This document shows, one piece after another, positions 44,746-53,729 of a stretch of DNA of 64,000 nt (positions within the stretch are counted from its first letter, which is position 1; every line of letters begins with the position of its first letter). The position numbers and the translations under genes are program-made. The notes under the pieces are model-generated. The model was given only the letters and a program-made list of their open reading frames with translations, was not told the origin of the DNA and did not search any database. Location of the stretch: the NCBI RefSeq assembly GCF_014649695.1, contig NZ_BMTN01000002.1, forward strand, positions 1 to 64,000, read 5' to 3'. The stretch comes from Streptomyces kurssanovii (GTDB lineage Bacteria > Actinomycetota > Actinomycetes > Streptomycetales > Streptomycetaceae).

Positions 44746-45570
44746 ATGCCCGTGCACAGATCCGGAACGACCGGTCGTCGGCGCCTCGCCGCGGCCGGCA
44801 CTCTCCTCGCAGTCCTCTCTCTTCTCCTCACGCTCCCCGGCACCGCCACGGCCGACCCCAAGCCCGAGCGCGGCACCGCCCACATGGGCATGGGCGTCGT
44901 CGCCCACGACGGCCAGGGCGGTCCCCCGCGCGACACCCGTGCCGTCCAGACGGAAGGCGTCGACGTCTCCAGCCACCAGGGGAACGTCAACTGGTCGGCT
45001 CTGTGGACCAGCGGCGTCAAGTGGGCCTATGTGAAGGCCACCGAGGGCACGTACTACAAGAACACGTACTTCACGCAGCAGTACAACGGCTCGTACAACA
45101 TCGGCATGATCCGCGGCGCCTACCACTTCGCCACCCCGAACACCACGACGGGCACCGCCCAGGCGGACTACTTCGTCGACAACGGCGGCGGCTGGTCCCG
45201 CGACGGCAAGACCCTTCCCGGTGTCCTCGACATCGAGTGGAACCCGTACGGCGCCGCCTGCTACGGCAAGTCGCAGGCCGGGATGGTCACCTGGATCCGC
45301 GACTTCCTGAACCGCTACAAGGCACGCACCGGCCGTGACGCGGTCATCTACACGGCGACCAGCTGGTGGACGCAGTGCACCGGCAACTACGCCGGCTTCG
45401 GGGCCACCAACCCGCTGTGGATCGCCCGCTACAACACCACGCCGGGCACCCTCCCGGCCGGCTGGCCCTACTACACGATGTGGCAGTACACCTCGTCCGG
45501 GCCGATCGTCGGCGACCACAACAAGTTCAACGGCGCGTACGACCGCGTCCAGGCGCTCGCCAACGGCTGA
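44746..45570 (+). CDS. secreted GH25 muramidase (lysozyme)
   Basis: ATG 44746 follows CGGAGG. A signal peptide (TTGRRRLAAAGTLLAVLSLLLTLPGTATA) precedes the catalytic domain from about residue 65: GVDVSSHQGNVNW, VKATEGTYYKN, GAYHFATPNTTT, GVLDIEW (the DxE catalytic pair) and MWQYTSSGPIVG. Family 25 enzymes cut the MurNAc-GlcNAc bond, including O-acetylated wall. At 274 residues it is a single-domain enzyme with no wall-binding module. It may serve remodelling or attack on other bacteria. Confidence 0.93.
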   Translation: MPVHRSGTTGRRRLAAAGTLLAVLSLLLTLPGTATADPKPERGTAHMGMGVVAHDGQGGPPRDTRAVQTEGVDVSSHQGNVNWSALWTSGVKWAYVKATEGTYYKNTYFTQQYNGSYNIGMIRGAYHFATPNTTTGTAQADYFVDNGGGWSRDGKTLPGVLDIEWNPYGAACYGKSQAGMVTWIRDFLNRYKARTGRDAVIYTATSWWTQCTGNYAGFGATNPLWIARYNTTPGTLPAGWPYYTMWQYTSSGPIVGDHNKFNGAYDRVQALANG

Positions 45571-45607
45571 CACCAGCTAACGGGGGCCCGTCCCGCCGCA
45601 CCGGTCG

Positions 45608-46411
45608 TCACGACCAGTGCGCGGGGCGGGTGAACCCGTCGGGCAGCCGGGTGGCCGCGTCGCCCTTGGCCGCGTTGAGCTGCGGCTGGGTGAGGAAGAT
45701 GCAGCCGGTCAGATCCGCGCCGGACAGATCGGCGTCCCTCAGGTCGGCGCCGATGAGGTCGGCGAGCCGCAGATCGGCACCCGTCAGATCGGCCGCGATC
45801 AGATACGCGCCGCGCAGACTGACACCCCGCAGATCGGCGTTCCTCAGGCGGGCACCCATCAGGTCCGCTCCCCTGCGGTCCTTCTTCTTCCGCCCGGTCC
45901 CCGCACCCGAGCGAACGAGCTCGCTGGCGCGCAGCAGCAGGACGTTGACCCGCTCGCGTTCGGCGCCGACGTCCAGCTTCAGCAGTGCGCCGGGAGCGAG
46001 CCGGGTGAGCTCCTCGATGTGCTCCCGCCGCCGGCGCAGCTTCCCGTGGAGCTCACGGGCGGCGTCCAGCGTCAGCGCCTGGGTCACGTACCAGAGCAGT
46101 TCGTGCAGCTGCCGCACGACGGGGAAGACGTCGAACATCTGCCGGGCCGTGTCCGGTGCCTCACGCCAGCTCGTCCCGCCGAAGGTGACCTGTGAGACCT
46201 GCTGCCCCGCGCCGAAGCAGTCGTAGACGGTGCAGCCCGAATAACCGCTGTCCCTGAGGCGTGCGTGGATACCGCAGCCGAAGTCGGTACGCAGGTTGGC
46301 GCAGGGCTTGCCGGCGTCCTTGCTCACGGCGAAGTCGGCGGAGGCGGTGAAGGGCAGCGCCACGCAGCACAGGCCGAAGCAGTTCTCGCAGTCGGCACGC
46401 AGGGTCTTCAT
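45608..46411 (-). CDS. Cys-rich plus pentapeptide-repeat protein
   Basis: 267 residues. The N-terminal part has clustered cysteines, CENCFGLCC, then DFGCGIHARL and GCTVYDCFGAG, like the YkgJ-type metal-chelating cluster. The middle is helical. Residues ~180-245 are pentapeptide repeats (ADLMGARLRNADLRGVSLRG pattern) forming a right-handed beta helix. This two-part architecture is common in Streptomyces; the function is unknown, though some pentapeptide proteins mimic DNA and protect gyrase. Confidence 0.88.
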   Translation of the reverse strand: MKTLRADCENCFGLCCVALPFTASADFAVSKDAGKPCANLRTDFGCGIHARLRDSGYSGCTVYDCFGAGQQVSQVTFGGTSWREAPDTARQMFDVFPVVRQLHELLWYVTQALTLDAARELHGKLRRRREHIEELTRLAPGALLKLDVGAERERVNVLLLRASELVRSGAGTGRKKKDRRGADLMGARLRNADLRGVSLRGAYLIAADLTGADLRLADLIGADLRDADLSGADLTGCIFLTQPQLNAAKGDAATRLPDGFTRPAHWS

Positions 46412-46515
46412 CCGTCCATTGTGCGGGACCTGAGAAGGAGCGCGGGCGGCGGCCGACGGGCAGGCGGAGGGCCCGGCGGTGGATCACCACCACCGGGCCC
46501 TCGGCGCCGAGCGGG

Positions 46516-48927
46516 TCAGGCCGCCGCGGTCACCGGCAGGTCCGCCGAGGACAGCGCGATCTCCAGCACCTGCCGGACATCGGTCACGGGGTGGATCTCG
46601 AGCTTCTCGAGGATCTCCGCCGGGACGTCGTCCAGGTCGGGCTCGTTCCGCTTCGGGATGACGACGGTGGTGATGCCCGCCCGGTGGGCGGCGAGCAGCT
46701 TCTGCTTCACGCCGCCGATGGGCAGCACCCTGCCGGTGAGCGAGACCTCGCCGGTCATCGCCACGTCCGTACGCACCTGGCGTCCGGAGAGCAGCGACGC
46801 GAGCGCCGTGCTCATGGTGATGCCCGCGCTCGGCCCGTCCTTGGGCACCGCGCCCGCCGGGAAGTGGATGTGCACGCCCCGGTCCTTCAGGTCGGCGACC
46901 GGCAGCTCCAGTTCGGCGCCGTGCGAGCGCAGGAAGCTCAGCGCGATCTGCGCGGACTCCTTCATCACGTCACCGAGCTGACCGGTCAGGGTCAGTCCGG
47001 CCGCGCCGGTCTCAGGGTCGGCGAGCGACGCCTCCACGAACAGGACGTCGCCGCCCGCGCCGGTCACGGCGAGCCCGGTGGCCACACCGGGCACCGCGGT
47101 GCGGCGCTCGGCCGGGTCCTGGGCGGACTCGGGCACGTGGTGGGGCCGGCCGATGAGCCCGCGCAGCTCCTCGTGCGTGACGGTGAACGGCAGGTCCCGG
47201 TCCCCCAGCTCGTGCTGAGCGGCGACCTTCCGCAGCAGCCGCGCGATGGACCGCTCCAGGTTCCGCACACCGGCCTCACGGGTGTACTCGCCCGCCAGCT
47301 TGCGCAGCGCGGAGTCGTCGAGCGTCACCTCGCCCGCCTCGAGTCCCGCCCGCTCCAGCTGCCGCGGCACAAGGTGGTCACGGGCGATGACGACCTTCTC
47401 GTCCTCCGTGTAGCCGTCCAGGCGCACCAACTCCATACGGTCGAGCAGCGCCTCCGGGATGGCCTCCAGCACGTTGGCGGTGGCGAGGAAGACGACGTCG
47501 CTGAGGTCGAGCTCGACCTCGAGGTAGTGGTCGCGGAAGGTGTGGTTCTGCGCGGGGTCGAGGACCTCGAGCAGGGCCGCGGCGGGGTCGCCGCGGAAGT
47601 CGGAGCCGACCTTGTCGATCTCGTCGAGCAGGACGACCGGGTTCATCGAGCCGGCCTCCTTGATCGCGCGCACGATCCGGCCGGGCAGCGCGCCGACGTA
47701 CGTACGCCGGTGGCCGCGGATCTCGGCCTCGTCCCGTACGCCGCCGAGCGCGACGCGGACGAACTTGCGCCCCATGGCGTGCGCCACGGACTCGCCGAGG
47801 CTGGTCTTTCCCACACCGGGCGGGCCGACGAGCGCGAGCACCGCGCCCCCGCGCCGCCCGCCGACCACGCCCAGCCCCCGCTCGGCGCGCCGCTTGCGCA
47901 CCGCCAGGTACTCGGTGATCCGCTCCTTCACGTCCTGCAGACCCGCGTGCTCGGCGTCCAGGACGGCCTTGGCGCCCTGGATGTCGTACGAGTCCTCCGT
48001 ACGCTCGTTCCACGGCAGTTCGAGGACGGTGTCGAGCCAGGTGCGGATCCAGCTGCCCTCGGGGCTCTGGTCGGAGGCCCGTTCGAGCTTCTCGACCTCC
48101 TTGAGCGCGGCTTCCCTGACCTTCTCCGGGAGATCCGCCGCCTCCACGCGGGCCCGGTAGTCGTCGGACTCGTCCTCGCCGTCCTGGCCGTTGAGCTCGC
48201 GCAGTTCCTTGCGCACTGCGTCCAGCTGACGGCGGAGCAGGAACTCGCGCTGCTGCTTGTCGACGCCCTCTTGGACGTCCTTGGCGATGGACTCGGCCAC
48301 GTCCTGCTCGGCGAGGTGCTCGCGCAGCTGCTCGGTGGCGAGCTTCAGCCGGGCGACCGGGTCGCTGGTCTCCAGGAGCTCGATCTTCTGGGCCGTGGTC
48401 AGGAAGGGCGAGTATCCGGAGTTGTCCGCGAGCTGCGAGATGCCGTCGATCTGCTGCACGCGGTCGACGACCTGCCAGGCGCCGCGCTTCTTCAGCCAGT
48501 CGGTGGCGAGCGCCTTGTACTCCTTGACCAGTTCGGTCACCGCGCCGGGCAGCGGATCGGGCACGGTCTCCTCGACCACGGTCCCCTCGACCCACAACGC
48601 CGCGCCCGGTCCGGTCGTGCCGGCGCCGATGCGGACGCGGCCGACGCCGCGGATCAGCGCACCGGGGTCTCCGTCGGAGAGCCGGCCGACCTGCTCGACG
48701 GTGCCGAGCACACCGGTCGCGGCGTAGGTGCCGTCGACACGGGGAACGAGCAGCACCTTCGGCTTGTTACCGGAGGGCCGGGCGGCAGCCTGGGCGGCCT
48801 CGACCGCGGCCCGCACCTCGGTGTCGGACAGGTCGAGCGGCACGACCATGCCGGGCAGCACGACCTCGTCGTCGAGCGGCAGGACGGGCAGTGTGAGCGG
48901 TGAGTTCGCCTTGATATCGGCAGCCAT
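46516..48927 (-). CDS. lon: ATP-dependent protease La (Lon)
   Basis: 803 residues. N-terminal LON substrate domain ([25 protein letters not shown]), a coiled middle, AAA+ module with Walker [12 protein letters not shown] and Walker [12 protein letters not shown], and the C-terminal protease with the catalytic Ser in [10 protein letters not shown] and Lys in [10 protein letters not shown]. It degrades misfolded and regulatory proteins. A HAIR operator lies just upstream of the ATG, so HspR repression (heat-shock control) is expected, as in other Streptomyces. Confidence 0.97.
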   Translation of the reverse strand: MAADIKANSPLTLPVLPLDDEVVLPGMVVPLDLSDTEVRAAVEAAQAAARPSGNKPKVLLVPRVDGTYAATGVLGTVEQVGRLSDGDPGALIRGVGRVRIGAGTTGPGAALWVEGTVVEETVPDPLPGAVTELVKEYKALATDWLKKRGAWQVVDRVQQIDGISQLADNSGYSPFLTTAQKIELLETSDPVARLKLATEQLREHLAEQDVAESIAKDVQEGVDKQQREFLLRRQLDAVRKELRELNGQDGEDESDDYRARVEAADLPEKVREAALKEVEKLERASDQSPEGSWIRTWLDTVLELPWNERTEDSYDIQGAKAVLDAEHAGLQDVKERITEYLAVRKRRAERGLGVVGGRRGGAVLALVGPPGVGKTSLGESVAHAMGRKFVRVALGGVRDEAEIRGHRRTYVGALPGRIVRAIKEAGSMNPVVLLDEIDKVGSDFRGDPAAALLEVLDPAQNHTFRDHYLEVELDLSDVVFLATANVLEAIPEALLDRMELVRLDGYTEDEKVVIARDHLVPRQLERAGLEAGEVTLDDSALRKLAGEYTREAGVRNLERSIARLLRKVAAQHELGDRDLPFTVTHEELRGLIGRPHHVPESAQDPAERRTAVPGVATGLAVTGAGGDVLFVEASLADPETGAAGLTLTGQLGDVMKESAQIALSFLRSHGAELELPVADLKDRGVHIHFPAGAVPKDGPSAGITMSTALASLLSGRQVRTDVAMTGEVSLTGRVLPIGGVKQKLLAAHRAGITTVVIPKRNEPDLDDVPAEILEKLEIHPVTDVRQVLEIALSSADLPVTAAA

Positions 48928-48949
48928 GATCTCCCCTTAGGCAGTCAAG

Positions 48950-48968
48950 TTGAGCTGTACCGACTCAA
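48950..48968 (-). promoter_or_regulatory. HAIR operator (HspR site) of lon
   Basis: TTGAGC-N7-ACTCAA (48950-48968), matching the HspR-associated inverted repeat CTTGAGT-N7-ACTCAAG apart from the outer bases and one inner position. It lies 23 bases upstream of the lon start. HspR also controls dnaK and clpB in Streptomyces. Confidence 0.8.
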
Positions 48969-49066
48969 TGGTTATGAGCCCTTGATTGTTCCCCGGCTGC
49001 TGTTCGCTCTGAGCGATCGGAGAAATCCTGTGGGCGACACGGCGCGCCACGGGCGACAGTGACCCG

Positions 49067-49879
49067 ATGGAAAACAAAGGGCTGAACCCGGACGGGACCA
49101 TCGCGCGAGAGGGCGCGCTCGCCCGCGTGACTCCGGCCTTCGCGCCGGTGGTGGCCGCCGCCCGCAGGGAGATCGCCGGCCGCTTCGGCGACGGCAGGCT
49201 GCACAGCGCCTATCTCTACGGGAGCATTCCGCGCGGCACCGCAGCCCCCGGCGTCTCGGACCTCGACCTGCTCCTGGTCCTGCACCCGGAGCCCACGGCC
49301 CGGGACCGGACGGACGCCGACGCGGCGGAGGCGGTGCTCGACAGGGACTGCGACGCGATCGACGGTGTCGGCATCCTCCTCGTCGGCATCCGGGCGGCGC
49401 TCCACGAAGCGGAGCGCTACGACCTGGGCTTCTTCATCTCCTGCCTCTGCACCCCGCTGATCGGCGAGGACCTCGCCGCCCGCCTTCCCGCCCAGTACCC
49501 CACGTCGCTGCTGGCCCGCGAGACCAACGGCGACCTGGATCTCGCCCTGCCGCGCTGGCGCGCCCGGCTGCGGGACGCCGTGACGGACGCCGACCGGCGC
49601 ACGCTGTGCCGGGTGGCCGCGCGGCGGCTCGTACGGTCGGGGTTCACGCTGGTCATGCCACGCTGGGGCGGCTGGACCAGCGATCTGGAGACGTCGGCGG
49701 AGCTGTTCGCCGGCCATTACCCGCAGCGGGCCGCCCAGATGCGGCTTGCCGCCGCGGCCGCCCGCGCTCCGACGCCGGACGAGGGGGTGATCCGCACGCT
49801 CGTCGACGAACTGGGCCCGTGGCTGGCCACGGAGTACACGACGGTGCACGGGACCAAGGCGGCCCGGCCGGCGCCGTGA
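49067..49879 (+). CDS. nucleotidyltransferase domain protein (MNT/AadA-like)
   Basis: 270 residues. The Pol-beta-type signature is seen as YLYGSIPRGTAAPGVSDLDLLLV (GS ... DxD), followed by a third Asp candidate in DAIDGVG. The C-terminal half is helical, like DUF4111/aminoglycoside adenylyltransferases. It could adenylylate a small molecule or protein. No HEPN partner is adjacent, so it is not an obvious MNT-HEPN toxin-antitoxin. Confidence 0.82.
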   Translation: MENKGLNPDGTIAREGALARVTPAFAPVVAAARREIAGRFGDGRLHSAYLYGSIPRGTAAPGVSDLDLLLVLHPEPTARDRTDADAAEAVLDRDCDAIDGVGILLVGIRAALHEAERYDLGFFISCLCTPLIGEDLAARLPAQYPTSLLARETNGDLDLALPRWRARLRDAVTDADRRTLCRVAARRLVRSGFTLVMPRWGGWTSDLETSAELFAGHYPQRAAQMRLAAAAARAPTPDEGVIRTLVDELGPWLATEYTTVHGTKAARPAP

Positions 49880-49991
49880 AATGCCCGTGACCCACGTCAC
49901 CCCTGAATCAGGTCGCGATCATCCGTCCCCGCGATATGTAATGGCCACAAGCGCACTACATCTATTACCTACTCGCTCGAGGAGTTCCCGG

Positions 49992-50633
49992 ATGCCCTTC
50001 CGGTCGACCGCAGACATCGTCCACGCATGGGTCCACGGCTGGGTCGTCTCGCGCGGCGCGGCGGACCCCGTGCCCAGACCCTGGGGTTTCACGGTGGACG
50101 TCGGCCAGGTCAAGCACGCCACCCGCCACGTCCTCACCGCGAACGACGAGGCCACCGTGCGCAAGGTCGCCGCGGAGGTGGCCGCGCCGACGGTCTGGCT
50201 GAAGGTCTTCGCCGATCCCGACCGCGTCCTCGAATGGGCCGGCCCCGAGTGGGCCGTCGACGAGCCCGGCTGGCTGATGTCCACCGAGTTGCGTCGCACC
50301 CCGACCACCGTGCCCGCCGGCTACACGTTGAGGACCTGGACGCGCGGCGGTGTCGTGCGGGCCCTGGTCGTGGGGCCTGACGGTTCGTTCGCGGCGCGCG
50401 CCCAGATCGCCCCGACGGGGCACACGGCCGTGGTCGACCAGGTGGAGACCGCGCCGGAGCACCGCCGCAAGGGCCTCGGCCGGCTGGTGATGCACACGCT
50501 CCACAACGCCGCCTTCGACCACGGGGCCCGCGTCGGCGTACTGGGCGGCACACCGGACGGCCGGGCGCTCTACGAGTCCCTGGGCTGGCGCACCCATGCT
50601 CCGCTGGTCAGCCTGTACCACCGGCCGGCCTGA
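49992..50633 (+). CDS. GNAT family N-acetyltransferase
   Basis: ATG 49992; 213 residues. The acetyl-CoA site is VDQVETAPEHRRKGLGRLVMHTLHNAAF (motif A with RRKGLG) followed by GTPDGRALYESLGW (motif B). The N-terminal ~100 residues are family-specific. The substrate is unknown. Confidence 0.88.
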   Translation: MPFRSTADIVHAWVHGWVVSRGAADPVPRPWGFTVDVGQVKHATRHVLTANDEATVRKVAAEVAAPTVWLKVFADPDRVLEWAGPEWAVDEPGWLMSTELRRTPTTVPAGYTLRTWTRGGVVRALVVGPDGSFAARAQIAPTGHTAVVDQVETAPEHRRKGLGRLVMHTLHNAAFDHGARVGVLGGTPDGRALYESLGWRTHAPLVSLYHRPA

Positions 50634-50767
50634 GCGCGCCCCGCGCACTCCGCACGGCCGGGCCGTCACCCGTGGCCGTCCGAATCGGTTTGTCCCCTTC
50701 ACCGGGGCCCGGCCAGGATGGGGCCCGATCCGTGTCGTCCCGCACAGCCGCCCGGAGGTCGAGAGCC

Positions 50768-51463
50768 ATGCCGTTCCCCGCCACAGACGCCCCTGTCACC
50801 CTCGACCGACGGGAGGGATCCTGTGGCGAGGTCGTGCTGCGCAGGCGCGGGTCCGGTGAAGACTCGGTGTACGAGATCATCGCGAACGGCTGCTTCCTGA
50901 TGGACACCTCCGACGGCAGGTCGGAGCGGCTGCTGGTCGACGCCGCGCGCCGGGCGATCGGCACCGGGAACGTGGCCCCCCGTGTCCTCATCGGCGGCCT
51001 CGGGGTCGGCTTCTCGCTCGCCCGCGCCGCCGCCGACCCGTCCTGGCGGCGGATCGCCGTGGTGGAGCGGGAGCAGGCCGTCATCGACTGGCATCGCGCC
51101 GGCCCGCTCGCCGCGATCTCCGGCGACGCCCTCGGTGACCCGCGCTGCGTGATCCTTCACACGGATCTCGTCGCACACCTCCGCTCGACCACGGACCGTT
51201 ACGACGCTCTGTGCCTGGACATCGACAACGGGCCCGACTGGACCGTCACCGAGGACAACGGGGATCTCTACTCGCCGTCCGGACTCGCCGCGTGCAAAGG
51301 CGCGTTGGACCCCGGCGGGGTGCTGGCCGTATGGTCCGCGAAGCCGTCCACCAGTTTCGAGGACGCGTTGCGGAATGCCGGGTTCACTGGGGTAAGGACC
51401 GAAGAGATCCGCCTTGCCCGGGCCGTACCGGACGTGGTCCATCTCGGCGTTCGCCCTGCGTAG
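50768..51463 (+). CDS. spermidine-synthase-like methyltransferase-fold protein
   Basis: ATG 50768; 231 residues. It shows NGCFLMDTSDGRSERLLVDAA, the nucleotide-type loop VLIGGLGVGFSLARAA, VEREQAVIDWHR and LCLDIDNGPDWT, features of polyamine aminopropyltransferase-like proteins. The catalytic Asp of true spermidine synthases (in a YxDVIIxD motif) appears here as CLDIDNGP, so the real activity is uncertain. Confidence 0.8.
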   Translation: MPFPATDAPVTLDRREGSCGEVVLRRRGSGEDSVYEIIANGCFLMDTSDGRSERLLVDAARRAIGTGNVAPRVLIGGLGVGFSLARAAADPSWRRIAVVEREQAVIDWHRAGPLAAISGDALGDPRCVILHTDLVAHLRSTTDRYDALCLDIDNGPDWTVTEDNGDLYSPSGLAACKGALDPGGVLAVWSAKPSTSFEDALRNAGFTGVRTEEIRLARAVPDVVHLGVRPA

Positions 51464-51566
51464 CCGGGACGCCGTCGCTGCCTTTACGCTGCTGGACTAC
51501 ACACGGGATCTACCTTCGAACCGGATCCACATGCAGCTCGCAGAGAACGCGTACAAGGGCGGGGCG

Positions 51567-52304
51567 ATGGAGCAGACACACACCACGCAAAACGGCGTCG
51601 CGGCCACACCCGGGGCCCAGCGCCGGGTGCTGGTGGTCGAGGACGACGCCACGATCGTCGACGCCATCGCCGCACGGCTGCGGGCGGAGGGCTTCCTGGT
51701 GCAGACGGCGCTGGACGGCCCAGCCGCCGTCGACGCCGCGGACGCCTGGCAACCGGACCTGATGGTCCTCGACGTCATGCTGCCCGGCTTCGACGGGCTG
51801 GAGGTCTGCCGCCGGGTGCAGGCGCAGCGGCCCGTTCCGGTGCTGATGCTCACGGCCCGTGACGACGAGACGGACATGCTCGTCGGGCTCGGCGTCGGGG
51901 CCGACGACTACATGACCAAGCCGTTCTCCATGCGGGAGCTCGCGGCCAGGGTGCACGTGCTGCTGCGCCGCGTGGAGCGGGCGGCGCTCGCCGCGGTGAC
52001 ACCGCGCAGCGGCATCCTGCGCCTCGGCGAACTGGAGATCGACCACGCTCAGCGGCGCGTCCGGGTCCGGGCGGAGGACGTCCATCTGACGCCCACCGAG
52101 TTCGACCTGCTGGTGTGCCTCGCCAACACGCCCCGCGCCGTCCTCTCCCGTGAGCAGCTGCTCGCCGAGGTGTGGGACTGGGCGGACGCCTCCGGGACCC
52201 GCACGGTCGACAGTCATATCAAGGCGCTGCGCCGCAAGATCGGCGCCGAGCGCATCCGCACCGTCCACGGGGTCGGATACGCGCTGGAGACGCCGGCGCC
52301 ATGA
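51567..52304 (+). CDS. OmpR/PhoB-type response regulator
   Basis: I choose ATG 51567 (MEQTHTTQNG) behind AAGGGCGGGG; ATG 51531 is possible. 245 residues: receiver domain with VVEDD, the phospho-acceptor Asp in LMVLDVMLPG and Lys in DYMTKPFSM, then a winged-helix output domain (HLTPTEFDLLVCLA, SGTRTVDSHIKALRRKIG, VHGVGYALE). It is coupled to the kinase by an ATGA overlap. Confidence 0.95.
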   Translation: MEQTHTTQNGVAATPGAQRRVLVVEDDATIVDAIAARLRAEGFLVQTALDGPAAVDAADAWQPDLMVLDVMLPGFDGLEVCRRVQAQRPVPVLMLTARDDETDMLVGLGVGADDYMTKPFSMRELAARVHVLLRRVERAALAAVTPRSGILRLGELEIDHAQRRVRVRAEDVHLTPTEFDLLVCLANTPRAVLSREQLLAEVWDWADASGTRTVDSHIKALRRKIGAERIRTVHGVGYALETPAP

Positions 52305-53407
52305 AACGGCGGGGGCCGGGCGGTGGACCGGGCAGGCGGCTGAGTACCGCGTCCATCACGATATCGATCAAGACCAAGCTCAGCACGCTCGTCGTGGTCT
52401 CGGTCTTCATCACCACCGGTCTGATGCTGATGGCGTTCCACAGCAAGACCGAGGTGCGTTTCATCACGGTCTTCACGATCATCGCGACCCTGCTGATCAC
52501 GCAGTTCGTGGCGCACGGCCTGACCGCCCCGCTGGACGAGATGAACACCGTCGCCAAGGGCATTTCCCACGGCGACTACACCCGCCGGGTGCGCGGCGCC
52601 GACCGCCGGGACGAGCTCGGCGACCTCGCCTCCACGATCAACCGCATGGCCGACGACCTCGAGGCCGTGGACCGGCACCGCAAGGAGCTGGTCGCCAACG
52701 TCTCGCACGAGCTGCGCACCCCCATCGCCGCCCTGCGCGCCGTGCTGGAGAACGTCGTCGACGGGGTCTCCGCGGCCGACCCGGAGACGATGCGCACCGC
52801 GCTGAAGCAGACGGAGCGCCTCGGCCGGCTGGTCGAGACACTGCTCGACCTGTCCCGGCTCGACAACGGCGTGCTTCCGCTGAAGGCCCGGCGCTTCGAG
52901 GTGTGGCCCTATCTGTCCGGGGTGCTGAAGGAGGCCAATCTCGCCTCCTCGCGACGCAATCTCGCCTCCGGCTCCGGCCATCACACCCGCACCGACGTCC
53001 ATCTCCACCTGGACGTGTCACCGCCGGACCTGACCGCGCACGCGGACGCCGAGCGGCTGCACCAGGTGGTGGCGAACCTCATCGACAACGCCGTGAAGCA
53101 CTCGCCGCCGCACGGCAGGGTGACGGTACGGGCCCGGCGCGGCCCGCATCCCGAGTCGCTCGACCTCGAGGTGCTGGACGAGGGTCCGGGCATTCCGGAG
53201 CAGGAGCGTCACCGGGTCTTCGAGCGTTTCAACCGGGGCGGTGTCCCCTCACCGCACGGGCCGGGCAGCGACGGCGGTACGGGCCTGGGGCTCGCGATCG
53301 CGCGCTGGGCGGTCGATCTGCACGGTGGCCGCATCGGGGTGGCCGAATCCGCACACGGCTGCCGCATCCAGGTCACTCTTCCGGGCCTCAGGCCGGCACG
53401 CCCTTGA
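52301..53407 (+). CDS. sensor histidine kinase
   Basis: 368 residues. The N-terminal region has two hydrophobic segments (LSTLVVVSVFITTGLMLMAF and FITVFTIIATLLITQFV) with almost no extracellular loop, so it senses within or near the membrane. Then HAMP (LDEMNTVAKGISHGDY), HisKA with the phospho-His in VANVSHELRTPI, and HATPase (NLIDNAVKHSPPHGRV, DEGPGIPEQ, GTGLGLAIARWAV). Its partner is the upstream regulator. The pair lies next to kgd, as in the S. coelicolor core; the signal is unknown. Confidence 0.94.
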   Translation: MKRRGPGGGPGRRLSTASITISIKTKLSTLVVVSVFITTGLMLMAFHSKTEVRFITVFTIIATLLITQFVAHGLTAPLDEMNTVAKGISHGDYTRRVRGADRRDELGDLASTINRMADDLEAVDRHRKELVANVSHELRTPIAALRAVLENVVDGVSAADPETMRTALKQTERLGRLVETLLDLSRLDNGVLPLKARRFEVWPYLSGVLKEANLASSRRNLASGSGHHTRTDVHLHLDVSPPDLTAHADAERLHQVVANLIDNAVKHSPPHGRVTVRARRGPHPESLDLEVLDEGPGIPEQERHRVFERFNRGGVPSPHGPGSDGGTGLGLAIARWAVDLHGGRIGVAESAHGCRIQVTLPGLRPARP

Positions 53408-53729
53408 CGTAGGGTTCGAACCGGAAGTGCAGATTCTCCGTGTAAGTGTTCGGTACACGGGAAGCCGATGTGCACAGCTGCGGAAAGCAGCCGGTCAGCA
53501 CGTCGCCGGGCATCCGTCAGGGTGCGGGCCAGAGGCCCGTGGCCGCCGACAGGCATACCCCCACGCGACCGAACCATGCTTGTTTCCCGCCATTAACAGC
53601 CCCGAAACGCGCCGTCCGGTGTGACTTGCACGACGTTGACCGGCCCGGCCTGCACCTCCCGGCCAGGGAGGCGTAGCCTTTATTTCCGCTGTCCATCACC
53701 TTGTGAAGCGGAAGAGGGCGGTTCTCGCC
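53408..53729 (+). promoter_or_regulatory. 322-bp leader/promoter region of kgd
   Basis: No gene is seen. A small hairpin CCTCCC/GGGAGG (near 53655-53672) stands just before a -10-like TAGCCT (53675-53680). A TTGACC at 53636 is too far away to be its -35. The kgd promoter is probably here, but I cannot fix it. Confidence 0.4.

Noticed and set aside
49067-49879. MNT half of an MNT-HEPN toxin-antitoxin pair
   Set aside because: No HEPN gene is adjacent; the C-terminal helical region fits an AadA-like single enzyme.
53636-53680. Classic sigma-70 promoter for kgd using TTGACC and TAGCCT
   Set aside because: The spacing is about 33 bases, roughly twice the normal distance.
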